Shown one piece after another: positions 34,396 to 45,486 of a stretch of DNA of 64,000 nt. Made by a program: the position numbers and the translations under genes. The first letter of the stretch is position 1, and each line of letters opens with the position of its first letter. The stretch comes from Diphasiastrum complanatum. Lineage: Eukaryota; Streptophyta; Lycopodiopsida; Lycopodiales; Lycopodiaceae. The notes beneath the pieces were generated by a model, which made no database searches, was not told where the DNA came from, and was given only the letters and a program-made list of their open reading frames with translations. The stretch covers positions 3,300,147-3,364,146 of the forward strand of contig CM055109.1 of NCBI GenBank assembly GCA_029204225.1. The letters run 5' to 3'.

Positions 34396-35523
34396 ATGAA
34401 TAGAAGAAATAGACGAGCCTTTGCTAAACATCGAACCCAAATAAAATGCAAAAATGAATTTCGACCCTATTCAAACACATGGTTTGAAATAACTACATTG
34501 GAATCTCAGTGGATTGCCTTATATAATAAGATAGTCACTAATATGAAATGTTGCTCATCATGTGGAGCATCCACATTTCAACCAACTAACAAAAATATGT
34601 TTGTCTCAAAAGACATAAATGAAATACCCCCGTATTCCATTGCTAATACTATTTTGTCTGAATACACAACTGACCAAGAAAATTCAAACCGATGGTTTGT
34701 TTGCATGATGTGCAAAAAAAAAATTATCAAATAAAGTACTTAGTATTCCTATCTCCTAGTTACGCAAGGTCAATCTTGCAACTTCATCCCATTGAACTAC
34801 AAACTTTATCTTTAATTGATGTATCGATTGAAACAACACGTAGAGCGACAAGCTATTTACAAGGAACAATTGGAAAACAATCAATATTCGAAAATCCTAT
34901 AGTTTGTTTTGATATCAACCTACAAAAATTTAGAGACACTATAGAAACAACGAATATTATAAAAATGTTACTCAACGACAATCTTTTTAAAAAAACCGAT
35001 CATACAAAAGATCCTTACTTTGTATGATGGCTTGTGTTTGGTATCTGTGAACACAATGAAAGATTTTCTTGATAAAGGTCTACTTGAATCAAAGATCCAA
35101 TGACTCACAACTATGTGTTTGGTATCTGCGAACACAATGAAAGATTTTCTTGATAAAGATCGACTTGAATCAACTTTTGAAACAATGCAAAAAGATCCAA
35201 TGATCCACAACTATGTTATTTTGGAAGACATCACACAACCAACATCTAGCCAAAAACACTCAAAAATTAACATCTACCAATACTCAAACCTCCAATTACG
35301 TAGCAAAGGATATCTACATGAACACTCAATACAATTTACAACCAATATCGAAGGATTACCAATAAACCGAAACAACTACAAAACAATTACTTTGGAATCA
35401 ACGTTGTTTCCTTTCTTATTTCCATTTGGCCATGGCTTTTATGATGGTGAAATGAATTTCTTGGAATACATTAAGATGACTCATTTTTTTCAATTTTCAC
35501 ATTGTACCCTCCATATCTATTGA
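34396..35523 (+). pseudogene. N-terminal region of Helitron-like Rep
   Basis: Frame 1 (34396-34734) has CCSSCGAST and CMMCKKK, two CxxC pairs that may bind zinc. An A run at about 34716 shifts the frame, and 34692-35027 continues with HPIELQTLSLIDVSIETTRR, reminiscent of the pre-Rep region of Helitron proteins. After an 80-bp duplication, 35113-35523 carries LRSKGYLHEHSIQFTTNI and TLFPFLFPFGHGFYDG, again Helitron-like (leading to the Rep domain). Three frame breaks make it a relic. Confidence 0.55.
35031..35190. repeat. Local duplication of about 82 bp in the Rep region
   Basis: GTGTTTGGTATCTGTG near 35033 recurs as GTGTTTGGTATCTGCG near 35115, with ATGAAAGATTTTCTTG in both. The first copy lacks an internal piece (ACTTTTGAAACAATGC) present in the second. 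The duplication disrupts the reading frame. Confidence 0.75.
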
Positions 35524-35552
35524 TTATGTACTAAATTAGACAAGCGATTTTC

Positions 35553-36314
35553 TTGTCCTCCAACACACAATCTATAATTCTAGAAAAAGACATCATTGAA
35601 TACATGTCAAAAAATCAAAGAGCAAATGAGCAAGACATCTTCAAACATGTCTTAAAATATAGTCTTGGACCAAACATACCTGGAACTCCATCTTGGCATC
35701 GACGAAACTTCAACGATTTACTATCCATGGTGGAATGTTGGGGACTGCCACATTTTTTCCTAACCTTGACATCTGATGAAACAACTGATATGCGATGGAA
35801 TGAAATCCAACACATTGAAAACTTGGTAAAGAAATTTAACAATGAATATGATTGGAGAAATTGTCCAGTAGAATGTTCAATGTTGTTTGTGGCAAGGTTA
35901 GACCAATTCATGAAAAACTATTTACTATCATCCAAACCACTTCTTGGAAATGTCCAACATTACGTGATTAGGTATGAGTTTCAAAATCGAGGCTCTATAC
36001 ATGCACATATTATTCTTTGGATAAATGAAAATGAAGTAGATCAAATAGCTAATGAGATAGTGGCATGTATGCCAGCTATATTTGACGAAACTTCAAGAAA
36101 ATTCATAGAACCAATTGAGACTCATAGAAAAAAAACATATTGCTCCACAAAAAAAACACTTGAAGGTGAAATATTGACAAATGATGAAAATCACATGAAA
36201 CCTTTAGTTTTGGATTCTGATACCATTCAAACTTTACAATTGGAGCACGAATTTGAACATTTAAAAACATCTAACTTGACACACAAGAACAAACACATGT
36301 CTATAACATGTTGA
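35553..36314 (+). pseudogene. Helitron-like HUH Rep domain
   Basis: The 253-codon open frame contains SLGPNIPGTPSWHRRNFNDL, a catalytic-domain block LPHFFLTLTSDETTDMRW, and the HUH metal-binding motif in YEFQNRGSIHAHIILWI (His-Ala-His). In the family this domain nicks and joins single-stranded DNA through one or two tyrosines. Candidate tyrosines downstream are not assignable because the sequence leaves the family soon after (a stop at 36312). The helicase remnant follows within 40 bp in another frame, where hundreds of residues would be expected, so a large deletion lies between them. Confidence 0.7.
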
Positions 36315-36324
36315 CAATACAAAC

Positions 36325-36861
36325 ATCCGGAATCTTCATCATTTCAAGAAAACTGGTAGCGGAAAAACAATGTTTATAAAATATCTAGCATATAAATTTT
36401 GTTGCATAGATAGAAATGTGTTGCTATCAGCAACAACTGGAGCTGCAGCAACAAGACTTAGCAAAACTGCAATGACTGTGCACGAAGCTATAGGAACAAT
36501 CATGGATCTAATTTTCAAAGAACAATCAGCGGAAATCAAGTCAATAAAAGTGAAAATTGAAAATATGAATAGACACATTCTTGTAACTAGGTCAAATTTT
36601 GCAAAAATAAGATACAATACACATATCTACTACAAGTCAACATTTCTTCTCACTCTAGCGTATGCAATGACAACTCACAAATCCCAAGTAAAGACAATAA
36701 AAAATACAACAATCTTAAACATAAAAAAAAACTTCTGCCCTGCATTAACATATGTCATGCTCTCAAGAGTAACAAAAAGGAAAGATATTTTCATCATAAA
36801 TGAAATTACTTTGTCACATTTTCAACCTATTCCACTTCCAGAATACACACAATGTTCTTGA
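36325..36861 (+). pseudogene. PIF1-type helicase, internally deleted
   Basis: The frame carries the Walker A motif FKKTGSGKTMFIKYLA, motif Ia LLSATTGAAATRLSKTAMTV and then, after an abrupt gap, the C-terminal signature LAYAMTTHKSQ...PALTYVMLSRVTKRKDIFIIN (PIF1/RecD2 motifs V-VI). Motifs II to IV, including the DE box, are missing, so it cannot hydrolyse ATP as a helicase. In Helitrons this domain is fused to Rep; here a stop and frame change separate them. Confidence 0.75.
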
Positions 36862-37093
36862 TGAATATAATCCAAAAATCATTTTTGCAGTATAAGTTGA
36901 TCATCAATTCACAAAAAGTCAACAGCAATTGAGGTAGTATCTCCTTATTTGTAAATTTTATTGCATGAATTTAAACAAGATTGATTAAATCAAAGGATTT
37001 TTTTCCTTTAATCAAATGTTTATTATAAAACTTATCTAACTTGACAAATCATAACTTCCATAATTTTACAAAAAATAGCTATTCAAAAAACTA

Positions 37094-37864
37094 AAAGAAG
37101 AGGCAACAACTGTAAACACCGCAACAACGACAACAACGACATATCCATCAACAAAACAAATGTTCATCATGAATACATGTGGAATACAACCTGAGAAATA
37201 CATGCACGGTTATAGAACACGACACTTGCTATCATTACTTATCGATGAGAAAAAAAAAATGCACGGGATAAATTTCAAAGTACTAATAATGGTCGACCAA
37301 TTGAAGGTAACTATCTATAAAACAAGAATATTTAGTATTTTGATATCCTTTTTTTTTAGTAATCAATTGCTATACTTTTTTGTATAAACAATTACTTACA
37401 ATTACTTTATTGCAAGATTTCTTATCCATTTATTCAAAAAATTTCAAATCACTATTCCCGAAACAGTACACACGAATTTTACAAAGATTCGTTATTTTGA
37501 ATCAAATGTAAACAAATCCCTATATAGTGAGAAATTTGTATTTTGGATACAACATTCCAATCGATGATTGGAATGAAATGACTCGTTGATTGCAACTAAT
37601 CTGGATAAACACTTTGGTCACATTGATCAATGTGAAAACAAATTGACAAATGGACCAATCACATTTTCTTCTGCAATACAAATAGTCAATCCTACAATAG
37701 CACATCTATTTGAGTCTCATCCTCAAATACAAGAACATAAGGTATAACAAACATTTATTTATATATTTCTATTATGAAATATGAAAATAATTTTCAACTT
37801 TACTTTATTGCACGATTTTCAGGTTATCATAGAAGAAGATGTAGCATCAACAAGTGCTACAAAG
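37094..37864 (+). pseudogene. Exon-like blocks between the helicase and GIY-YIG relics
   Basis: Three open blocks have splice-like borders. The first ends VLIMVDQLK at 37306 before GTAACT. The second is about 37591-37740 (LDKHFGHIDQCENKLTNGP..., ending EHK) before GTATAA. The third is 37823-37864 (VIIEEDVASTSATK), preceded by GATTTTCAG and followed by GTATAT. None resembles a domain I know. They may form the 5' exons of the GIY-YIG gene. Confidence 0.4.
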
Positions 37865-37945
37865 GTATATCAAACTCTGTTTATCTATTACGTTTTTGAA
37901 AGTTTAACTATGCAAATCTACAAAAAGATACATTAGATAAATTGT

Positions 37946-38285
37946 TTGAATGCAAAAAAACACACCTCCACCAAAAAGAGCACAAAGAACATTCACATCT
38001 ACAAATTAGAATGCATCAAAAACAAAAAAATTTACATTGGACAAACAACATTACTGACAAAAACATATCACCAACACTGTGAAAACCCTCCTTCAAAAAT
38101 GTTGGCAGATGCATCCCTATATGCTCCTTTTAAAAATAATTTTATTATATCTACAATTTGTACTACTTGTGACAAAAAGATTGCAAATAATTTATAATCA
38201 TTCTATATAGATCTATTCGCTTCATGTGGCTCAAATGGTTATAACATTTTAAAAAAGAAACCCAAGCAATTCCAAAAAATATTGG
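37946..38285 (+). pseudogene. GIY-YIG endonuclease relic
   Basis: The translation has HIYKLECIKNKKIYIGQTT, the paired GIY...YIG strands (the G of GIY is His here), then a helix TKTYHQH where the family has RxxxH (the Arg is Thr here), then NPPSKMLADASLY and the tail FYIDLFASCGSNGYNILKKK with the conserved GYN. A TAA at 38195 sits where the catalytic Glu is expected (usual LEKFYI; here L-stop-SFYI). This frame has no ATG; an ATG at 37949 in another frame starts a short basic peptide, consistent with a lost intron border or frameshift. The family cuts DNA. It is non-functional as it stands. Confidence 0.65.
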
Positions 38286-38289
38286 TATT

Positions 38290-39894
38290 TGAAAAGGCGT
38301 CATTAAATATAAATATAATAAAATTAGTTGTCAACTATAAACAGTTAAAATATGTTTCGCTTTATCATTTATGATTCAATGATTCCCAATTATTATAAAC
38401 ACCAAGACATGAAACATTGTAATGATGTTATATATTCTTTGCAAGTTATATCATTTTAAAATTGGATGAAGTTCCAAGAACAAAATACATGTTCAATGCA
38501 TTATAGGACATTACAAAATTGAAATCTTCAATTAGCATTATAGAAAATACACACAAATGACGAGTCTATGAGGCTGGCCTTCGTTTCTAGTTGATATTAA
38601 GAATAAACAGCACGTTTATGAATTAGTGGATCTTCACAAAGACTAAAAAAAGATGATTAAAATATATGACAAAGAGTTGCATTGGGAGAAGCACTTAATT
38701 CAAGGCAAAGCTCAAAAGTATCAATAGTAGTAACGCAAGTTGCCCAAAAGCAAAGGTTGTATTAAAACACATGGAGACTCCCTTTAGGATTGAAGAATAA
38801 AGCAAGCTAGTTACTATAAAGTAGTACAAGAATTTACTACTTAGAAATTCATTGGTTGGATTCTTGTATGAAAATATGCATTTATGTTTTTGAAATTGAC
38901 TTAGAATAATAAACAATTATACACATACACAACTTCCTCTTGCCAATTATCTCAACCTTGTCTCAATTATCTCAAACCTCCGTAGACAATTGTGTACCAT
39001 TTGACTGATCTTAACCTATATTCTTGACGTTGCAAGGCAAGTCCAAAAAGGAGAAGGGTCAAAGATGAATAGTAGAAATAGTCAAGTGAAACATTCTTGA
39101 ATGACCATCTTCATTTTCACGAGCAATCAAGTTTTCAAATCACGAGCTTTGAAACATGTAACACTTCAAGACACAAGGATAAAATTTGATTATCCTATGC
39201 TAATTCAAATAAATTTGAGATGACATACAACTTCCCTTGGTGAAGCCATTCAAAGCTATGAAAATTTTCCTTCTCAAGATATGTCCAAAGCTATAAAAGT
39301 GCCTTGAGTGCATCCATTCTTAGAATTGATGTTCTAGGTCATCACCAAATCGTGTGAGTTTCAATGCTTTGAGATTGGTGGGGAGATGTGGTGGGGACAA
39401 AGGCTGAGGAGAAATTAGAAGCCCCTCTGTGAAAATTGACTGAGGCTGTTCTATAGCGTTTTCATTACATGGCTACGAACTAGCCAATACAGTATGGATA
39501 TTTGGAAGTCCGGTTCTTCCACAACTCCACAAACCTAACATGGTTCTATGGAGCAGTTATTTCAAAAAATTTGATGTTGGAAAAAAAATCATCTAAAGTG
39601 AAAGGCCCCTGTGTGAAACCACATCATTCTTATGGGACGCATTTGGGAACCAGTTCTGTTCACGCTTCCTGTTTTTTCTGAACTAAGGAAACACCAACTC
39701 TTCTCAATTAAGTAGCTGTAATGTTGAGAGGTGCAGCCCAATTTTGAAGGGCTATCAGGATTTTATGGATTGTACTATGGTGTTTTATACAAAAGAATGT
39801 TTCCTTTCAATTATCCCTACTGAATTCAATGGAATGAATTGGTTTATGGTTGCTATTGCTCTTTCTAGTATAAGGTGGGGCTGCACCATTTCAG
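38290..39894. other. No gene recognised; 3' flank of the GTPase gene
   Basis: AT-rich to about 39.3 kb, then mixed composition. No conserved protein motif was seen. The last few hundred bases next to 39895 would include the 3' untranslated region of the GTPase gene; no distinct poly(A) signal was chosen. Confidence 0.4.
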
Positions 39895-42001
39895 TCAGTA
39901 ATCCACAATTGGTTCTCCAAAATTATGGTTCTTCGAGATGTTACACGGCAAATCGAAAAGCTTTGCAACAATCACTTTGAAAATTTTGCGCACGTTGATG
40001 TTATGTGTAATACTGGAGAAAAACAACGATGCACGCATTGTTTGTGCGTAGTGCATGGCCTGCACAAGGAAAGCAAATTAAATACCCACAGTCATCTGCG
40101 TATGAATGTGAAGAGACAGAGATAGATACTATTTTTTTCGTATTGTTCATGCAAGCTAGTGCCTTCGTGTAAGTTGAAAATACGAGAAACTTTGCAAGCA
40201 TGTGCTAACCTGTCTCGTAATGGTAACTTGGATATCGTCAGGAAAATTAACGAATTGATCATACTTGGTGCCGATAAGAATCGGGATAGCCGTCTGAAGA
40301 ATTTAGCAGATAATCAGGAGTTGGTAGATAATCAGAAAATCTGACGTCCTCCATTTGTACAAGATTATCACAATCGGTGCATCCCTAAATCTACTTCTTC
40401 GTTGCTATGAACAAGCATTAATGGTCTTATATGAACATATTGACTATCAACTGTACTGTAACGGAAGGAGCAACTCTTCTCAAAAGGGGCTAAATAGAAG
40501 TCAGATGTTAGACCTTATTGCGTAGCCGAGCCTGAAAAAACCACTCCTTCACACTGCATAAAAAGTCTTAAGTAAGTAAGAAAACAACCGTATACGTATG
40601 CTTTGTCAAGAAAATTACAATTCAAAATTTTAGTCTGTTTGATCTTACTTTTAAAGAGTCACACTGTACAACAAGACTGATAGTGGTGTCAAAAAAATAG
40701 ACCGCATAATAGTTAACATAGAAAAATGGGTCTCTGGACCAGGTCAGACAAGATCCCAGAACTAGATGTGAAGCAAAATGAATCAATTGGGTTTCATAAT
40801 GAACCTGTGTAGAGTCGATCGTCGGGTCAGGTCAAAGAGAAACAACATGACAGCTGCATCTTTGCAAACTATAGGTAGCATACTCAATGATCGTCTGTGC
40901 CCTGCAAAATCAGGTAACCTAAATAATTTGTAACAGAAACGGAACCAACAACGTTGATGGTGACTGGTGAAAAAGGCTCCCAAACTTTTAACCATAAGAA
41001 CACATTACGCAATCTAGAATTACTTCTCTTTCCGAGACTAGACAAAATGCAGACGGGTTTCTAATAAGTAATCCATGTTACCGCCGCCAAAAACACCAAA
41101 AGAAATGAATGCATCATGGTACGGACTAACATTATAACATAAACGAGGCCGAAAATCTCAGAAAATGCTTTCAAGAATGGACAAAATACCACCATCGAGG
41201 CAGAAAACCTGACATACCTCCAAGCTCCCAAATGCTGAACACGATCTTGGCGTTCTGTATTTTCAGGCTTTTCTCCATTGAAATCATGCCTATTGTTTGA
41301 ACATAGTCCTCAATCTTTTCACGAGAATCGACATAGCTCACCTTTTGCATTTCCAAGACCAGATAAAATTCATATGAGTCAAATAGTAAGGCGGGTAAAT
41401 CATTAACGTTGTCACGCATTGAGGTGAAAAACATTAACAAGTCTCCTCGCAATGCCGAGACTAACGTATTCATAAGAGAATGAAACTAAATACATTCACA
41501 TCAAAATTACTTCTTCATGTTTGAAATTGCTGGGGTAAATTTTCTGAGTACTAATCGAGAATTTATTTGAGTACGATACAATACGGACTAGCTTCAACTC
41601 AAATTAAGGCACTTGCATGAAGTTTTTCGATCTGTTCTTTGGAATTACAAGACCTATGACGGATTTGAAATATGCAGTACTGATTTCTTTTACTTGATAA
41701 GTAGGAGGGCCTAGGCTCAGACCATGAAGCTCGTTTTTCCAGTTTCGCTGTCTCCGAACATAGCCACCTTCACAACCACCGTATCTTCCAAGTCAGCATC
41801 TAAGCATTCAAAAGTCCTGCTCTGCGATCTTGACAACGGTGGATTTGGCACCTCAGGTGGACTGGGGCTAGCTCCACTTGTAGTACGATCGACATTATCA
41901 ATCTCGTCTATCTTAGACTTGGCTCGCGCTAGGCGGCGGTATGGAACCGTCGAAGAGGACGTCTCAATTGCAGCAGCACAACATGTGGCCAGAATCACCA
42001 T
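39895..42001 (-). CDS. SGP1-like: Spg1/Tem1-type small GTPase (SGP-like), six exons
   Basis: Exons on the minus strand are 42001-41723, 41341-41218, 40901-40805, 40553-40514, 40293-40210 and 40059-39895. All introns (381, 316, 251, 220 and 150 bp) are GT-AG and phases agree, giving 262 residues. A disordered N-terminal part (1-75) precedes the Ras-like fold: P-loop GDSETGKTS (83-91), G3 region WELGG (131-135), the family signature MLPIVCKDA and FLFDLTRRSTL, G4 TKYD (189-192), G5-like FSS (222-224), and the C-terminal FKVIVAKLFDLP...GEPIVDY. There is no C-terminal prenylation box, as in the family. Plant homologues relate to yeast Spg1/Tem1, which control septation and mitotic exit; the role in plants is less clear. 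Oddity: the DxxG Asp of G3 is Glu and the next residue is His. This is the only undamaged gene in the window. Confidence 0.93.
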
Positions 42002-42960
42002 TTGCTAAGTTTATTACAGAATCAAGCCGTGAATATGGAGGATTCAGACTTGTGTTGAAAGCGAAACTACAGAGCTCGCGATCTAACAAGCGTCCGTGCC
42101 AAACTTACTAATCGCTAAGCAAGCAACAACTAGTCAACACCAATGCCACAAAAACATTATTAAACTCTCCCAATCCACACTTCTAAGTTCTGTCCCAATC
42201 AAACCAATCCAAATGCCGCTCTTGTAAACTCGATCGACTAAAACATCCTGATCCGACTGTCCCACCATCAACAGCGCCAAACCCGAAGCGTTGCTACGGA
42301 CGATTCATCATTCCAACGAAGCTCATCAAGCCTGATCAAACACAAGCAACAGAAGCATCGACGCAGCGAAAAACGAGCTAACAAGAGCCTAACAGAAAAG
42401 GCTCGGGCCCGCCCAGGGCGATTGGCACAGAGAGCTAGGCGCAGCTAGGAATTGCAGCCCACATTCGCATTCGCATTCGAGGGAGAAGGAGAAGTTCCAG
42501 AATCGAAGCCAACCCAGAACCCAGGTAACCCAGCCTCAGGATTCAGCTGGATCGCCAGCAACAGCACCATCACCATCACCCACCGACGATCTCAGCAGCT
42601 CGTGTCTTCACAAACAACAATAAGTACGATCCAGCTCCAACAACAGTGAAGACTTTAACATTTGAACCACCCACCACAAAAGCAATTTGCAGGGAAGAGA
42701 GAGGCGATCGTGGCAACGATGAAATTTGACCCGGTATTTCCGAACCCGTCATTTTGAAGCGTCCCCACACTCGAAACCATTCGCAGGAGAATTGCAGCGC
42801 CCTTCAACCAACCCCTTGTATGCTATTTTGAAAGGCTTCCGTTGCCTGTCAAACCTACAAACCTCGTCGATGTGTCTGACACCACGTCACGCGGAACCAG
42901 GCCCTCTCATAAATAAACTCCAACCACGACAATTAAAGAATGTAAGACAATGGCCTGTAA
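42002..42960 (-). promoter_or_regulatory. Probable 5' UTR and promoter region of the GTPase gene
   Basis: GC content rises here relative to the surroundings, and the sequence has no transposon similarity that I recognise. On the minus strand an A-rich CTTAGCAA precedes the ATG and a G follows it. CA-, CAT- and CAG-rich words at 42560-42640 suggest transcribed leader or core promoter. No TATA box or start site could be assigned. Confidence 0.4.
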
Positions 42961-44640
42961 TTTAACGACTTCGTTTAAAACTTCCACTTCTTTTTGGGTA
43001 TTTTATGAGCTTAGTGTAATTGTGGGCCACTTTTGGAGCTTGAGACTTGATGGAGGCTTACATGATTCCATATTTCTTTAATAACATGATTCTTCACAAG
43101 ATTCCTTTCAGGTTGTGCCAAACGTGATGTACATTCTAAGTTTTAAATCATTCATCATCTAGCAAATTGGAGATTGCTAGTAGCAATCTCAATTTATTAT
43201 CCGAAAAATCTTTTTTTCAAAAGATCACTAGACTGGCTCGTATATGAACAAAATGTAGAGATTGTACAAAATCAAGCACGCAACGAAGAGGAGGAGTATT
43301 AAGAACCCCAAGCGGGGCATCCATGTTTGATGCAAGCCAAGTAGTAGCATTAGCGATAGCCCAAATGAACCTTGTGCCAAGTAAACTAAAAGGCGAGCAC
43401 ATGATCACGTAGGGAGGTTGTTACATGTCGTTTCACCATTGAAGATTTTCTTATGTATGGTGTTTCATATCTCTCAAAATAATATAAAGAAACTCCGCAA
43501 GGCAACCAAAGCAGTGAATCATCAATTTCCACTTAGGAGTAAATATATAGATCTCCATTAAAGCATCAACTCGGAAGATAGAAGATGCTTAAGAAAAATG
43601 TACAAGGGCATTTTAATGTCACAATAGCACATCAGACAAATTTTGTCTCAAACGTACAAGATCGTTCTAGTTTCATAATGGCATGAAGGACAACTCTTAT
43701 CTAAAGAGTCATTTTGACTTCAAGGAGAGGCTTTTTTGCCCACACGCGAGTCTTCGAGTAGAAACAAACACACAAGTGTACAATTTGTGGGACAAACCAC
43801 CCAACCAACAGTCTAATGAATGGCTAGATTATCCCAGGCCAATATTCACACTAGACACTATGGCAGGTGACTAGCAATCCCCAATACTATTATGTCGCAA
43901 TGGAAGGGTTGAGGGCATAGATATATTCTCCAAAGTCCTAGCCTTCATAAGGCATGTGAATTTTCCATTCAAAAGCATCCACTTCCATGCATAGCTACAA
44001 TATCTAGATATAGACATCATGCACAACCACTCTTGCATGAGGCAAGGCCTTAACCAAATAGTACCAAGACCTCTTTCTAGTTAAAGGCTACTTTGTTGTT
44101 TAGGCCAAGTTTAATACCTACTACACATGCTCATGGACATAACAAAGGCCATGACTAGGTGAGGGTAGGGAAGCTAAAGGAAAACCAACTATTAAGGGGG
44201 AGATGGGCAAATCTAGTGAATTGAGAGGGGAGAGGATAGCATAAATTCGTCTAATAAGGGAAGACTAGTTCATTGAAAGAGGAGAGGAGGGGAGGGGGAG
44301 GATAAATGGAGAAGAAAGAGAAAACCTTTTCAAATGAAAGAGGTTGTGACTCCAGAATTGGTAGAGAACATGGTTTTGCTAATTACACCATTTTAGATTA
44401 AGAAGCGAAATGACTGGTTCTAAGGCCCTGGACATGAATAGTTGAAGATGAGCCTTGGCATTTTGCGAGTTTTGCGAGTTTCTTTCTTGCTATCATTCAA
44501 CAAAAAGATAGCACATTGTGTGTCACCCTTTTTACGCTACTACTTCTATGTTTATTATTAAGAATGTGGTTTGTACATAGTTAAAGATCCCACTAAGTAA
44601 AAAAATTCAAATTAAATTTTTTTTTTGCAGCCAACCCAGA
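42961..44640. other. No gene recognised; purine-rich patch
   Basis: Short frames only. A G/A-rich stretch at 44160-44340 contains GAGGAGAGGAGGGGAGGGGG. Nothing else is recognisable. Confidence 0.4.
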
Positions 44641-45051
44641 TAGCACGCCGGCATGCTAAGCGGCACACCGAAAAAACAAGATGTTTTTTTTTTAGGGGTG
44701 GGCCAACCAAGATAGCATGCCGACATGCTACTCGGTTGGCTACCAAAAAAATTTCTCAATTCATATAGCATGCTGGCGTGCTATCTTGGTTGGTTGCAAA
44801 AACATTTTCTCATTTCATATAGCATGTTGGCGTGCTATCTTTAAAGGTTGTAAAAAAGCAATTAAGTTCGTTTACTTGGCACATCGGCTTACTATGTTGG
44901 GAGGTTGAAATAAATATTCTAAAATAATGTTTTTAGTCAAAAATTGGTTCTCAAATGTGTCAAAATAGCTTTTCTATTTTCGGCTAGCACACCGGCAAGC
45001 TAGTCATTTTTTTGAAATAAAAAATTTGCGGGCTAGCACGCCAGCATGCTA
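44641..45051. repeat. Array of seven 18-bp palindromes at about 53-bp spacing
   Basis: Copies related to TAGCAYGCCGGCRTGCTA start at 44641, 44713, 44766, 44820, 44877, 44985 and 45034. The first reads TAGCACGCCGGCATGCTA, a near-perfect palindrome centred on GCCGGC. Steps are 72, 53, 54, 57, 108 and 49 bp, close to one or two units of about 53. Between copies 2, 3 and 4 the spacers are alike (CTTGGTTGG, AAAAA, TTTCTCAATTCATA), so the array arose by tandem duplication while the palindromes stayed the best-preserved part. Confidence 0.85.
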
Positions 45052-45486
45052 ACTTTTACAACTTCAAGAATAGTTTGTTTCAAAATGAAAGTGAACTTGT
45101 ATTTATAGAGTAACAAAGTATTTTGCGATGGACCTATTTAGAATTTGATGGATAGTCAAATTTTGAAGTATGCATCAAACCACAATTCTTGTTCTTAAAA
45201 AATCATGTAGTGGCATAAAAAGTGTAGCACACTATGTGCTACCATTTTGTTGGAGCATGTCATGGAAGAAACTCGCAGGATGTCAAAACCCATTAAAGAT
45301 TATTTAATCAAAATCCAAATTAGTTATTTCAACAAGGGTCACATTAGAGGAGTTCTAAGAGCCTTTGTAAAGATTCTTTTTTATATATTTTCTCAAAAAA
45401 AATCTACACGTGAATCAATTAAAACACTCAAATTAAAAATCTGTGATGTAGCAATAAAATTGAAAAAAAAAAAATCTTAAAATCAT
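45052..45486. other. Spacer, no gene recognised
   Basis: AT-rich, ending in an A run at 45467-45477 that abuts the truncated 3' side of Copia E5. The A run at the junction could be a remnant of a break repair or a poly(A) tail, but this is uncertain. Confidence 0.4.

Larger units (their letters stand above)
34396..38285 (+). mobile_element. Helitron-like rolling-circle transposon relic
   Basis: The block contains, in order, a cysteine-bearing N-terminal part, a Helitron-type HUH replication initiator domain, a shortened PIF1-type helicase, small exon-like pieces and a GIY-YIG nuclease module, all on the plus strand. Base composition is AT-rich throughout and unlike the GTPase gene to the right. 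Helitron termini (5' TC, 3' hairpin plus CTRR) were not located, so borders are those of the coding remains. Confidence 0.65.

Noticed and set aside
39744-39980. 78-codon plus-strand frame at the 3' end of the GTPase gene
   Set aside because: It overlaps exon 6 antisense and has no recognisable motif.
41724-42008. 94-codon plus-strand frame antisense to the first GTPase exon
   Set aside because: The minus strand encodes a clear P-loop and splices into five further exons; the plus-strand frame is its shadow.
44160-44340. G-rich patch as a G-quadruplex
   Set aside because: Only two runs of three or more G occur close together, which is too few for a confident call.
44641-45051. CRISPR-like array (short repeats at regular spacing)
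   Set aside because: The repeats are degenerate, the spacers resemble one another and the context is plant nuclear DNA; tandem duplication explains it better.
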